NCBI GenBank assembly: GCA_032717465.1
Contig: CM064671.1
Location: 58,004,864-58,068,863 of the forward strand
Length of the DNA stretch: 64,000 nt
Origin: Coenobita brevimanus
Taxonomy: Eukaryota; Arthropoda; Malacostraca; Decapoda; Coenobitidae
Direction: 5' to 3'
In this document: positions 1 to 14,107 of the stretch, piece after piece
Numbering within the stretch: the first letter of the stretch is position 1
Layout: each line of letters begins with the position of its first letter
Notes under the pieces: generated by a model
Databases searched by the model: none
What the model was told of the DNA's origin: nothing
The model's input: the letters and a program-made list of their open reading frames with translations, nothing else
Made by a program: the position numbers and the translations under genes

Positions 1-3
1 TAA

Positions 4-258
4 CTACACACTTAGATGTTTCTGTTGCACAAGGAACCTCTCGATTAGGAAATTTAGAAAGGCCAGAGCAAGGCCCAGCCCGAGAAGCAGCAGAGGTCCC
101 TGGATGTGAGTGATGGTCAGACTTTTAACTTTTGCATTGGAGCTCTCATTTGGCTTATCTTTGTCAGCAAGCTTCTTCAGTTTTTCTCGTTGGCTTATAC
201 GACGGCTACGAGCTGCGGCATCCAAGGTTTCTTTCTTCCATTGGTTGTACAGCCCAGC
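4..258 (-). CDS. IR exon 12: end of S2, TM3, stop
   Basis: Encodes residues 552-635 and TAG at 4-6. It begins [13 protein letters not shown], the usual S2 end helix. A charged linker rich in Lys and Arg follows, then [20 protein letters not shown] as TM3 (about 604-623) and a short cytoplasmic tail. The acceptor is TTTCCTCAG. The 3' UTR and poly(A) site lie outside the window. Confidence 0.95.
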   Translation of the reverse strand, partial: AGLYNQWKKETLDAAARSRRISQREKLKKLADKDKPNESSNAKVKSLTITHIQGPLLLLGLGLALAFLNFLIERFLVQQKHLSV

Positions 259-2212
259 CTGAGGAAAATATATGCAGTTCGTTAACGTCGTCTAATATTG
301 TAAATAAAGAAGAAAAACAAAAAAAATATGATTTTTTCTGTTTCCAAATGTATATCAATGTCCAGATACGATATTGTATGAACTGTAAGTGAGTGTGTCA
401 TTTTCTCTCATAATTTAGAGAAATGGGCATCTGGTTAGTGTGCTGTGATGTTATTTTTGTTTTACAAAGAGGATTCGCACATCTTATCAATTACATTCGC
501 ATATCAAATTTTTACTAATTTTTCCCTGGTACGAAGTGAGACGAACTTTCTGAATGTTTTGTAAGCATGATTGGAGAAGTTATTTACAGTACCATACAGT
601 TATCCTCTCTCATACTACAATATGAATTACTTTTCTTAACTGGCATGCAACACTCGCCTATCTACGCATCGGCAATCCTGACCGCAGCTGTCCAACTTGG
701 GAACAATCTTTTTAATTATAACTTCCCCTCAGCCATAAACCCCTACCATTTTAAAAAAGAAATATATTCAGACAGCTCGAACTTCAAAGATTATAATTAT
801 GTTGGCCTAATTTGGAAGGATCGATATAATGCAGGCTTTTATTAAGATGGATTACTATTTAAAGACAAAGGTATTTTCAAATAAAATAAAAGATAAACCT
901 ACTTTTTGGAATATAAAACAGTAAAACGATTTGTAACCTCTTAAACTACCAAACAACAATGCCAATCACAAACTGGAGGAACAAAATCGAATTGAGGCCA
1001 AATGACTTTTCTTGCAATGTAGCCATTTCTGCTCAGATCAGTCCAGCATTCGCATTCAATACAGCGGAGTAATTTCTCATTGTGAAGGATTATCAGTTAA
1101 TGCTTCACCTGAGATATAAGCATCATGTTTCTATCCAGTTCAGGTTTATAGGGAGCGTCATGTGGTAGTGGCCAACCAAGAAGCAGTTTGGTAATGCTCT
1201 CTCTGCCTAGGTACAATGGGGACGTCCCGTCCAGGCGAGCGTAATGCTGGGATACCGTCAGCTGGATGTATAGATGTGCCCCAACATGAGCAGTCCTACA
1301 AGGCAAGGCGAAAACACAGGAGTCAGGAAAGGTTAGGTTTGCAAAGCTGGGTTGGATTCAGGGATTAATGAAGGTTATATCTCAACTCAAAAGCTCCCAA
1401 GTTGATTATAATCTGGGGAAATAACAACAGTAAAAAAAAAAAAAGTGATCATATTAAACTGATTACCTTAACAGTTCTGTGATAAGCAACTTACTTCATC
1501 TTGAGAGCATCGTTGAGGCCATCCATAATCTCTACGCCAATATACATGAGTTGGCCCATGGCCCGGAACACACTGGACTCAGAGTTGGAGTAGAACGTTT
1601 TGTAGGAGGAACCATATGACTCCATCGTAATCCTACAAAATAACATGTAAACAGAGAACACATTAAACTTCTTTTCATTTGCAGAGATAAGTTACAACGG
1701 TATATAAAAGAGTGCCTAATTTCTCGTGAGGAGACCGGTCGTCACCGAGTAGGGAGAGAAATGACTACTGGATTCGGGGTCAGGCTGTGTGTGCATATAA
1801 GTATTGAACGATATTCGCAGACTTTATCAGATATACTTTCTGAGACTGAAAACAACGCACACACTGAGCATATGAACAGTATAATGCCGCATAATGACAG
1901 CTACTAATAATACGTATTATGTGGATGATTCCAGTGAACAACTTATTAAAAAATGTCTTGCTATAACGAAATCAATAACTTAATACTGTATGCAGACAAA
2001 TGTAGTTATTATGTGGGTGTTTCTGCAATACAATGTATCCCACACAATAAGTCAGTCTTTGGAATGAAATCAGTAAATAATAACAAACAAGGGTCTGTTG
2101 ATTTTCAATAGATTGTTCGTGAATATAAATGATGTAAGGGAAAACACTAATTCTTGTAACAGACAACTGTATGTAAATATTATAAATTTTGATGATCATT
2201 GCAGGCCTTTTA

Positions 2213-2244
<32 letters not shown>

Positions 2245-5200
2245 GAACCTTCTTTCCCACTCTAAGGCAGGGTGAGGAGTGGCAACTACCAGACAGCCAA
2301 AGTTTGCTCAGTTCAATGGGTCACGCTTCCATTCACTTATCATTCAACCCCTCGAAATCCTGGCTCCATCTGATAGGTCTAAAAAATTTCACCACGTTCT
2401 ATAACTTCATATATACCCATCTGATAGAGCCAATATGAACGCCGTCATGCAAAAAAAGGGGGTGCCAAATCCCTAGCCATGCACTTCTTCACACAAAATT
2501 CATCCAGCCAGCTCGATCTCTTGCCAGTCCCTTAGCCTCACCAACTTCCACATATCTTCCTCACACACTCATCCACCATATTCCTCCATCTTCTTCTTGG
2601 CCTACTTAGCCTCCTCCCTCATTCAGATTCACTCAGACATATCTTTGTCACCACGCTATTGTCGTGCATTTCTTCCACATGATCATTTCATCTCAGTACA
2701 TTCTCTTCAATTCTGGTGTCCACAGAATTCCTCATTCCGCATCTTTTATGAATCACATTATTCCATATGTTATCCACTCTCTGTACTCTACATACTGTGC
2801 ATTCCTCAGCAGTCCCATCTCCATTGTTCTCACTCTTGGCTTTTCATTTTCATGCCACATCATAGTTTCACATCCGTATGTTAAAGTTGGCAATCATGTA
2901 AGATTAGCACAGCTGCAACACTCATGCCTCTGTTTCTTATGAAGACTTTCATAGCACCAGCTACTTTCCTTAGTTGTGCCACTCCACTTCCCACATCTTT
3001 TGATCATTTTCCTTTCTTTTCTGTCACTGTACCTAGGTATTTGAACTCTCTCACCAATTCCAGTTTCTCTCCATCCGCTGTGACATTACACTGGGAGTCA
3101 TCTTCTCTCTCAGTAACCATCACATTCCTCTTTTCTACATGTACTTTCAAGACACGATGCACACAGACTTCTGTCAAGCATTTGCGCGAGTGTATTTATA
3201 CAAATTCGTGACACTGTACTTTGGCGAGAAAACCACGAACTCTAGTGGAATTCCCACTGGGCACCACTCAGTTCGACCGTCCCTGTATGCACTTCGATAG
3301 GGATGGTTTTCAGCAATATCCACAGAATACAATGTCTACTCAAGGGCTGCCCGAGAGAGAAAGAAAACGCACCAGGACCTGGGTGATGATGTCACACTCT
3401 CCTCTCTCCCGTCTCCCGCGTCCCAGGTCATACCTTACATTGTTACATGCTAAAATTTCTCTTTCCTTCTTACCATATCTTAGCATGTGCTTGCACATTG
3501 TCAAAAATAATGCAGATAAATAATATATGAATCTCTAGCCAAACAATTTATTGGTTTTAGTCATGGCATGCTCATCATTTATAAGCTTTGAAACAGTATT
3601 TAAGCATATGGACTAGAAAATTGTCTCATGTCACACTTAACCCGCCATGTGCCGGCTATTTTTAGTCCTTTGGGTCACCCCAGTGCTGGCCATTTTTTGA
3701 CCTTTTTTTTTTTTTGGCTAAAATGATAGATTTTGACGTGGAAACAACGAATTTCGCCTTTAACCCGCCCCGTCCCGACCACTTTTTGACCACTGGTACC
3801 CCCCAATCCCGACCATTTTTCGACCCTTTTTTTTTTTTTTGCTAAAACTTTCGCTTTTGATGAGAAACATCGAAAATTCATAGAGAAATCGCTCACCTGA
3901 GGTTTAAAATAATCATTACAGGTAGGAGAGCCTCCTTACCTTACTGGGTTTTCTATCAGGCTGGCACCAAAGAAAACGAGTTCTATGGGAGGATAACTAT
4001 TTCACATTACTCATAAACGGTATTTATTTATTTACTGTTACGAATTTATATGTAGTACAAGAGTATATTGGTTTTCAAGCAGTAATCTAGGCATTATAAG
4101 CATTGTTTCACTCACTAATACCTGACCTTTTTTTGCCACATTACCTGATCATCATTTCTAACTGTTTCTTCCTCTAATGCTATGTAAAGTTTGTCCTCCA
4201 CATTGTCATTGATTGGGGAATCACTCTGGCCCTGAATTTCGTACTGTGGCATGACATGGCTATACTGGCCAGGTCACTGATAACAGGTGAATTGCTGAGA
4301 CAATGGCATGCAGGGGGGGGGGAGGAGGTCATGCTGGGTAAGGCATTGTCTCAGCCTGGCATCTTGTTGAGGAAGGTGTCACGTGTATACGTACCAAAAA
4401 TGACTCACGAAAATTGAAAATTGTGGAAATTATGAACCTTGCAATTGCAGGACGTTGAAGTACGTCCCCGGGATTAGCTGTGACAAAACGTGAGGACGTG
4501 GAAGTACGTCTCCGGGACGCCGCGGGTTAAAATGCTGACCGAGGTTCGGAAATGGGTTTTATTCAGTCTGGTATACTCATATACAGGTATAGTAGCTCTC
4601 TCACACTCACTACATACGTGAGAGAAAGCCGTTTTCTATGTAAGGTATACTCAGGTATTTATGCTGGGAAGGTATAGTAATGTTCAGTACACTTTTCTGA
4701 TTACTTATTACTTCAGAATCTATCACAATTTGCTTGTCTTTCTCACTGTGAATGCATTATCTTACACTTACTTGAAGATAGGTACAACCTGACTTCATTA
4801 CGTACAGTCCTGGCACTTACAAGAAGGTATTTACAACTTGACTTCACTACATAGTCCTTACACTTACAAGAAAATACTTACAACTTACACTTATATGAAA
4901 ATATTTACAAAATACCTTCACTATGTACAGCACTGGGTGAAGCACACAGGCAGAGTGAGGTAGAGCGAGTGTGAGGGGTGGAGCAAGTGAGTGTATGGCC
5001 TTGACAGCCTGGGGGATAGTAGAGGAGTAGTTACCTTACATGCCTGCCAATTTTTACTGGCGAATCTTGAAAATTGCGGTCACAGTGAAGTTTTTTATTA
5101 TAGACCGTTTTAAAACTGCACTGGCACTGGGCGCGCAATCATGTCAGACCGTTTTAAAACGGCACTGGCATGTGGCGGGTTAAAGTTCATTGAATATAAA

Positions 5201-8200
5201 TCTCTCTCTTTTCTCCCCCCCCCTCTCTCTCTCTCTCTTTCTCTCTCCCTCAAGCAATCAATCAGTCAAAATATTTATACATTTTTATCTATTATCAGTT
5301 TACTCATTTTGTTTAAAGGTTTTCTGGATGAAATGGTTAATTTTATTTAGTACTCGCATTCTAAGAAACATACGACAGTGAACAAATTTAATAATTACTT
5401 CATAAGGCAGAGAAACAAATCTAGCTGTTTTAGTGGGTAAATTCTGGGCAGTGGCTTTTTCAGTTTGCAAGGCTTTAGTTTCATGAAGACAAATAAATAA
5501 CTTTTCCATTGTTTTTAATTTTTCCGGGAATTCAAAGCTAGGTTTCATAAATTTTTCATTTTCCCTGTTAATTACACCAATCCATATGTCTTCTTTGTTT
5601 GATGCCTTTGAACCAAGGTAACCATACTGAGAAAATTTATGAGCTAAGAATCCACCAAAATATGCAAGGCCCTCTTGCTCAGTGACTTCTTTTAACCCTT
5701 TAACTTCTAAATGCAGGTTGTCTGAAATATTTTCCTTGTCCATACCCTCTGCCACTGGTTCATCGTTTTCGTCTGACAAGCAGAACACCGTTGCAGACAT
5801 GGTCATTTCACGCTGGAGATTTTATTCATTATCCTCAGACAATGAAGCGTGCTCATCGCTGAAGCTGGAAAGTGATCCTGCTGACATGTTCACATCGTCA
5901 ATTTTTTTTCCTCCACATTGTATTATGACCCCACATGTGAACTATTTTTTTCTGAGATGTGACTTAACCCGATGTTTAACAGGAACAGGAGATGGATGCT
6001 GATAACATACACCCATTTGTCTGAGGCAAGCAAAGAAGTGCTCCTGCCCATCTTGATCCAATCTATATCTTAATATGTAGGAGATATTGTACTAACCCTT
6101 TGCCATTTCCTGTAACTTGGGCAAAGACTTTGATGAAATGATCAGTCCATTCTGAAACTGGTAAAGCCCTTTTCTCCCATATATTCACAATGGTTTTGCT
6201 GTGTTTATCATGTACTTCGGTGTTTTGTCATGGGTTTCTAAATCTAACCCATAAGCATTCCTAGAAGACTTTACATCCCGTGGAACACAGAAATTGAATA
6301 TATCAAACCAAGTATCAACCAGATAAATGAACTTATTTGTACTTTCCCAATATCTGTCCTGTAGTAGTCCTTTTTTTTACCATCTTGTTTCTTCATTTTT
6401 CGGGAAATTGTGGAATATGACGTTTCATCTCTGTGTGGCACGAGAAACATCGCTATACTGAACAGTAATTCGGCATTTTTCTTCACCTTGTGTATGGAAA
6501 CAATCGTGGTAAGGTGACATAAAATGTCAATCGCAAATGGGCACACCACACTTTATGAATGTTGAGATTCTGAGGAGCTGAGTGAGGGACGCAGGGTACG
6601 AAGGGAGTGTGTGACGTCATCACTCATGAGCGGGCGCGTTTTCTTTAGCTCGCGGCCGGCCCGTGAGTAGACATTGTATTATATGGGTATTGGTTTTCAG
6701 AACATTTGTCACTGTTTCATAAGTGACCATTCTTATGCATGACATTAATGCTTTCACTGAGTGATTTATTGCATTTCTATATCGTTTGCCCTCTTTCCAT
6801 TGACCGTTGAAGTTAGGCCACGCCTACTTCTGGCAAACACGGCCATCTCTCTTACCCCTCCCTAGTTTGAACTTAGTCAGCTTTGGGTCACCTCGAGGAT
6901 AGGATCGTTTGTGCCCAGCTAGAGCAGCGCCTCCATTGTACAGCGAATTCCTGAATCTCCACCTAGACGGTGAACTGGTGAAGTGGGCTTACAGCGAATA
7001 GCAGCGTTTGGTGTTCATCACACAGACGCTCAGTCTTTCGTTCGGCTCTGTCCATCCACTGACCAGAATTTCTGTTCGTTTTTCTAGGCTTAAGTTCGAT
7101 TAGCTTTTAAATGAGCGAATGAGTGTATTTCCTTTGTTATTTGAATTTATGAGTCCCTTAGTGACCGTGAATTCCCCTTTTGAATTCATGTTTGAGACTC
7201 ATGTAACATAAATTTATTTTATTTAATCAATAAATTTATGGTTCTTTTCTCTGAGCTTAATGTAATTAGACCCGTGTTTTATTTCTCCACATTAAGCTTA
7301 CTTTAGTTGCTGCTCCTAGTTTGCACAAACTCTTTACATTATCCATAACTGGTACTTAGCCCAGTTCTTTCGTATCAAACTTAAATCCGTTGTACCAGCT
7401 AGGAGTTACACACCGGCAAGAACCTGTCTATTATTATTAGCATTAGTTATTGATTGTCAGGGGTGGAGTCACTTTGTCAAGAGGCTAACGGTACTAAGAA
7501 ACAGCACTCGTGAGTAATTAGTCTCTATTGTGTACTGTTGAGAAAGTTTATAAATTCTCATCCTTAGAGAATCGGCGAAGTAAGCTGGCATAAAGAAAAA
7601 CTTACTACTTGATTTTCACAAGTCAATCCCTTGTCTCTTTTTTCAAGTAACATTTAGCATTCAATTCATAAATTCACATCACACCATGATAACATCTACA
7701 TAATTCTGTTCTAGTCTACCAAGCTCTTGCTCAGTATTTGCAAGTAGGACTGCATCATCAGCATGCAACAAATCTAAGGTATTCCATCCATCACCATTCA
7801 TTACCAACGCCATCCCTCTCTCCATTACTCGTGTTTTTACTTCGCTCATCACCTCATCCATAAATATATTGAACAACCATGGGGACATCACACAACCATG
7901 TCACACTCCCACTCTGATCGTGAACCATTCACTTAGATGCCCATTTACGCTTACACATGGCTCACTATCATCATAAGAACACTTGACGGCACCTAACAGC
8001 TTACCATCTACACCGCACATGGGCAGATCTTTCCACAATCCTTCTCTGGTTACTTTATCGCATGCCCTTTCTAGATCCATAAATGTCAAACACCTTATAG
8101 TCCTTCTCACAAGCCTTCTACTGCAAATATTTGATCCACACATCCTCTGCCGCTCCAAATGTCACCCTGTTAGTCATTCACTAGGACTTCTGACATCTCT

Positions 8201-11200
8201 CTTACTTTCTTTATAATAATTCTTCCATATACCTTCCCTACAACACGCAATAGAACTATGTCACGATATTTCTTGCACTCACTTCGCTCACTTTTATTTT
8301 TGCACAAAGGTACAATCGCTGCCCTTTTTCATTGTAGTGGCACAGTTTCATTATTCCATTATTCTTACATATCTCCAACAAGCACTTCATTCCGCTCTCT
8401 CCATTACACCTAATCATCTCTCCATACACCCCATAAACCCCAACTGCTTTCCCATTTTTCAGCCGCTTTAGAGCGTTCTTCACCTGTGTGTGTGTCATAT
8501 TTCCTGGCACTGTGTTCCTTCTCTATACACCCTCAAAACCAGTCATGCTAACAGTCGCTTTGCTCTCTGCATTCCTATCCATTAGACTTTCATAATATTC
8601 TTTCCATCTGGTCCTTACTTCATCCCCATGGGTTAATAATCGACCACTTACATCCTTCACCCTTTCACATTTCTTCCCATTGTCACTTCTACATTTTTGC
8701 ACCTCTTTCCAGACTAACTTCCTATTTCTGAGTAATTTGCATTCAGTTTTCTTCCTAGATCATCATTAACCTCCTTCTTTTTTCTCTTCACATTCCTTTT
8801 GCTCATAATATATTCAATTCTTATTGTAACTGAACCCATGCCCTGTATCCACTCTAGCCACTTCCTCTTTTCCTCCACCGCTCTCTTAACCTCTTCATCC
8901 CACCATTGCTGTACCTTTCTTCTTTGTTGTTACTCTTGCCCCACCACACAAAGCTCTAGCATTCCTAACTAAGCAATCCCTAAATGCACTCCACAAGCTG
9001 TCCAGATCCATTTTATTCCAGTGCACAGATTCTAACTCCTCCCCTACTTTGGCCCTGACTTTATCTGCCAATTCTTTGATTTTCAGCTTCACGACTTTCA
9101 GTCTCTCTCCCTGACTCCTGTGCTCTCTCTCTTGGTCCACCTCACTCCTCCCAGTTTGATTTTGCATACCACAATCATATGATTTGACAAACCTCCACAG
9201 CGTCCTCCCACTGTCCTTGTATCAGCAACACTTCTCAGCATCGATTTCTCTACGAGCACGTAATCAACCAGGCTCCTTTCAACACGATATCCATTCCCTC
9301 TAAACCATGCTTATTTTCGTGCGTCTTTGTGTTCGAAATAAGAATTACAGATGCACAACCTCCTTTTCTAACATGTCCTTCAGTCGCTTCCCATTATCAT
9401 TGCTCCTGATACTCCAATATTATCCATTATATATATAATTCACAGGACCAGTGCCTACTCTCCCATTCATGTTGCCCATTACGAACACTTTATAACTATA
9501 GACATTTTTCCTACCACTTCATCCAGCTCATCCCAAACCCTGTCTTGTTCTGCCTCACTCCTGTCATCAAATGTTGCATAAGCTACAGTTATTGCCACTT
9601 TCACCTTCTGAAACTTGAACCTGACATACATACATCTCGAGCTGACACATTTGTAGTCTCTCATACACTCTCTCACACTACATTCATCAACAATGCAACT
9701 CCTTCCTTGCATCTTCCTCGCCCATTCATGTCCGACCTTACATATTTTACACCCGCCCGCTCCTCCACTTCACATGCGTTCATCTTTCAGACATTGCCAT
9801 CAGGGCATATCTCGCACTCTTGAACACATTCATACTTCCACCATCTTGCTCTCCTCATTCACGCCTCTCACATTCCACATGGCCATGCGAATCTGCCCAT
9901 TTGGTTGGAGCCCTGGGCATGTATTGGGTCCTCCGAGGCTCTCTGAAACGTCTGCCATGATTTAGTGATTTTAGATAAGGGAATCTGGGGGACACTTTTA
10001 TAATTTTCAGAGCAAATGTTTATTAAATATGTGGGAAAATGAGTGACCCAACTATCAACATTTCGTTCACGAACTGCACGGGAAGAATAAAATGAAGAGC
10101 AAGATCAGTATATACGGTTAAAGTTCTGCATCAGTTTTAATACTTTTAACTAATAACTGAGGTTATAACCATCTTGGTATTGCAGGATGCCTAAGGAGCA
10201 CACAGTAACTATGTCTGAAAATCTGTAATCTGTTATTTAGTAATACCAGTGAAGGATGAATCTTATATACTGCCTTGCATCGTTTGATTTACGTCGGCCA
10301 GAGAACGGAAAGATAATTTAATTCTTCTTCATTTCTTTCCGTGATTTGTTTCTGTTTACTTTGACATAGACCTTATCTAGATGTAAAAATGCGTATGTAT
10401 TGGTTTGAAGACGAAAGGAATGCCCATGAACTCACCTGTCTACTGCTGTAACTAGCTGTTCAATTGTTTCTGGACGGGGAGGAAGTCTGGGTAGGGTAAG
10501 AGATGCAATGAGGCTGCCTCTGTAAGCAGTCCCCAGCACTACTCCGAAGAACAGCCAGCAGGCCACTAGTGTGTGGTTGGACTGACTGGTGGGCAGCCGA
10601 CCATACAGCCCCTGGCCCAGCAGACTGCCCACTGCCTCCAATACCACTGACCCTGCACTAACTCGTCCGTGACGTGACTGCCACATCTCAGATCCGGTGA
10701 TCTGTTAATAAAGAATGTCTGTAACTTTGTTTAAGACATTAAAATTCAGTAATAAATTCTTTCATCATTATTTTTTTCATTTTTCTCTATCAACATTTCG
10801 ATTATTAAAATCAGCCTATCGAACAACCTCTCCCTGTATTAGTGTCCTTCTAACCACCTCAGTACATCATGTCTGCGATATGCTTAGCAGAAATAGACTC
10901 GTTGTGAGGGGGTTTGAAAGTCTCTTTTTTCTCCCCAGTGCTAAGTAAAAGTCTTCCCCTATCATTTCAGATAATAAATACAAGTTAAACGTACTGAAAT
11001 GAGAGTTAGCAATATGCATTCCAGCAGCCAGTAACGTACTAAGTCATCTGTTTTTACTGGTTGGTTTGTGGGGGAAAAAATGAAAAGGGATACATTTCAG
11101 AGTTCATGTGAATTCTTCTGAAAGGTACTTTAGTATCCATAGATAAAATACATGCTAAACATGTGCAGTAAAGAGTTTTTATTGCTAAAATAAAGCAACA

Positions 11201-12960
11201 AAAGCTGGAAGCCCACAAAGTTTTTTTTTTATTATTACAGTATTGTTGAGTGAAGATGAATGGGAGCTTCAAGGTTTGGTGAATGAATTTGGGACAGTGT
11301 GTAGGAGGAGGAAGCTGAAAGTTAATGTAAACAAAAGTAAAGTTATGGTGTTTGAGAGGAATGAAGTCACAGAGTGTGCAGTGAGGTTGGATGGTGAGGA
11401 TATGGAGAATGTGAGTGCATTCAAGTACTTGGGTAGTGTGATGAGTAAGGATGGAACTTTGGGGGATGAAGTACGTGAAAGGGTACAGCAGGCAAGAAAG
11501 GTTGTTGGTACACTGAAAGCAGTGATGAGAAATAGGGAGGTGAGTATGGAAGTTAAGAAGTCACTGCATGATGGTATTGTGATCCCTACCCTGACGTATG
11601 GAAGCGAGGCGTGGACCTTGCAAGAGGGGAACAAGTCAAGAGTGAGAGCAGTGGAAATGAGTTACTTGAGAGGAGCATGTGGAGTGACGTGGAGGGACAG
11701 GTTGACGAATGAAGAAGTGAAGGAACGTTGTGGGGTAGATGTGGATGTGGTTGAAAAGATTAGGAGAAATACACTGAGGTGGTTTGGACATGTGGAGAGA
11801 ATGGAGAATGAAAGACTGACTAAGAGGGTGTATGTAGGTGAGGTGGAGGGAGGGAGAGGGAGGGGTAGACCGAGGATGAGGTGGAGGGATGGAGTTGAGA
11901 GGTATGTGAGGGAGGGGGGGGGTGAGTTCGGGAGAGGGGAGTCAAATGGTGGGTGACAGAGTGACTTGGAGGCGTTTTGTCTGCGGCCACCCTTTGCGGG
12001 AGTAGGGCGTCGGGCTATAGATAGATAGATAGATAGATTATTTTTTTTTGAGGAAATTGAACAAATGGGAGCCATAATCAAGACTAGTTCAGTCCGTAAC
12101 ACTATCAGATATTGCCCTTAGGACATGAGGGCGTAGGCAAAGGGAAAGACAGACTGAAGAAAACAGATCCGTGTATTGTCCAGCTGAGAGACTGAAAACG
12201 GAACAGAAATAAGGTCAGAATGTGTAGCTTAAAGGGGAACAGTGGCAAGGGTAATGGGTGAGGGAGGCAAGTGAATACTTCTGAGGAATAATGACCACTG
12301 AAATCGCAATTATGGGTAGCTTAGTAAGTAAAAGGTGCCCATCCACGTACTTTTTTTTTTCTTCCGGCACATTTTGTCCTTCACTCATATTGGCAGTGTC
12401 GAGGCGAGTTCAAGAAAAGACTTAACAACGTCGAACCTTCGCTTGGGAATTGATGGAATAGATAAGACAATTTGGCTAATCAAACCATAAAATCATTAGA
12501 AAAGCCGTGTTTTGACATTAGCCCAAGCTGCACCTAACCGGCTTATGCCAAATCTAACGTTAACTTAACATAATATCTTAGTTTGCCTGGGGGGATGAGA
12601 AAGGTGCAACGTGCTGAGTCTTTTCATGAGGCACTCGATCCGACGTTGCCAACATGACTGCTGCCCGCCCCAACGGGGGACGGGTGTAAACATATATGGA
12701 TATTGAAGCAGCAATAGAAGTGGGACAGAGATTATGACACTGTTAGTTATGGGAGTCAAAAAAATGTTGGGAGTTTAGAAAACAATTTGACCCCACTCCT
12801 TCCGGAAGATCTGTATACATTCTTGAGACATATACTCCACACAGGGGCGAATATGGTCCACCTACTTATTTAGCAGTTGCCCTAAGTTATGAAACAGAAA
12901 ACTCAGCCTTGGGAAAGTTGATACTAGACGAGGTAGTATTCCGATATTTCTCTTATAGAT

Positions 12961-13003
<43 letters not shown>

Positions 13004-14022
13004 GGGGAGGGGGAGACTAGATACACTGAAAGATGACTGAGCTAAGTGCCGCTGAAGATTAAAGGTTCTGATAAGTTGACAGAGCTGTGAATTATGCTAA
13101 GACTGAATTTAAAGAAACAAACCTGATCCGTTCATACCTTAACCAGTGAAACACAGACGACCAATGTGGAGACCAACACCCCGATCCACACTTGACCACT
13201 CAGAGGGTAGTAGAAACTTAGCCAATTGGGCTTGACAACGGGTGTGGCCATGGCGAAGTGAAAGCCGCTTTGATCGAAGACGAATGTAAAATCCCACCTG
13301 TAATAATTTATCATATGGGAAGCCTGAAGTGGAACTCACAATGTACCAAAAGTTAAAATGCATGAGAAGACTTTGAGGGCAAAAATTCGACAATAGCCAG
13401 GTTGGAGCATAGGGTGTTTCATTTCCAGGATCCTTGTGTGAGAAAGGCTTTGTAGATACCAGTCCAATGCATGATCAGTATCACTGTCTTGAACTACTGA
13501 ACCTTTGAACTCTCAAGCCTGTTTTTTTTTTTTCTTTCTTTCAGTTTGATACACACCCTCACTAAAGTACCTAAGTGGTGAATGTTAAAACTTCTCGTGC
13601 CACAATCCCTTTACTGCCTCTCTTACACAGTACCTATTGTTCCTGTTCTGTCGCTGCCATTACTACACTATTGCACTCTTTCCTCTCATCCTTAAGGTGA
13701 CCAGAGTCCCGCGTTTTGGACGTCTGTCCCGCTTTTCTAATTGTGACTAGAATGTCTTGCTTTTTGAGCAAATTATCGTAATTGTCCCGCTTTTAGAATT
13801 TACACTTACATAAGATATAGCATGACCTTATTTTATGAAAATAGGATGAATTAGAAAAATAATGCATAAACATAACCAAATGAAATATCGAATTATTAAT
13901 ATAAAATCTGTAATACTCACTAGCTGGTAACTTTGGTCGGCCCATTCGCATGAGACGTTAGTATTTGATTAGCAGCCTCAGGGTGAGAGTAGTGCAGGAG
14001 CGGTTGTTGTCACTCACGTAAG

Positions 14023-14107
<85 letters not shown>

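Larger units (their letters stand above)
3637..5183. mobile_element. Outer piggyBac-like TTAA element (element A)
   Basis: It begins TTAACCCGCCATGTGCCGG and ends ATGTGGCGGGTTAA, so the tips are inverted repeats flanked by TTAA, the piggyBac target. Near the left tip two degenerate direct repeats occur (GTGCCGGCTATTTTTAGTCC and GTGCTGGCCATTTTTTGACC). Near the right tip two copies of a GACCGTTTTAAAAC palindrome occur. No transposase is visible, so it is a non-autonomous element. Without the inserted element B it would be about 776 bp. Confidence 0.8.
3314..6692 (-). mobile_element. P-element-like DNA transposon remnant with ~110-bp inverted repeats
   Basis: 3314-3424 and the reverse complement of 6585-6692 align over about 110 bp (shared core AATACAATGTCTACTCA, then AAAGAAAACGC, GATGATGTCACAC and GCGTCCC with substitutions). 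Between them lies a decayed P-type transposase (5300-6549). The pair therefore probably marks the transposon's terminal or subterminal repeats. A 1.5-kb TTAA element, itself containing another, has inserted inside. Exact tips and target duplication were not identified. Confidence 0.7.

Noticed and set aside
567..845. 92-codon plus-strand frame in IR intron 11
   Set aside because: No motif and no supporting signals.
6693..7665. Possible solo LTR
   Set aside because: An AATAAA and LTR-like composition only; no second LTR, no primer-binding site and no defined TG...CA ends with a duplication.
11269..12102. Antisense frames of 121 and 146 codons
   Set aside because: Shadows of the plus-strand LINE ORF2, which carries the recognisable motifs.
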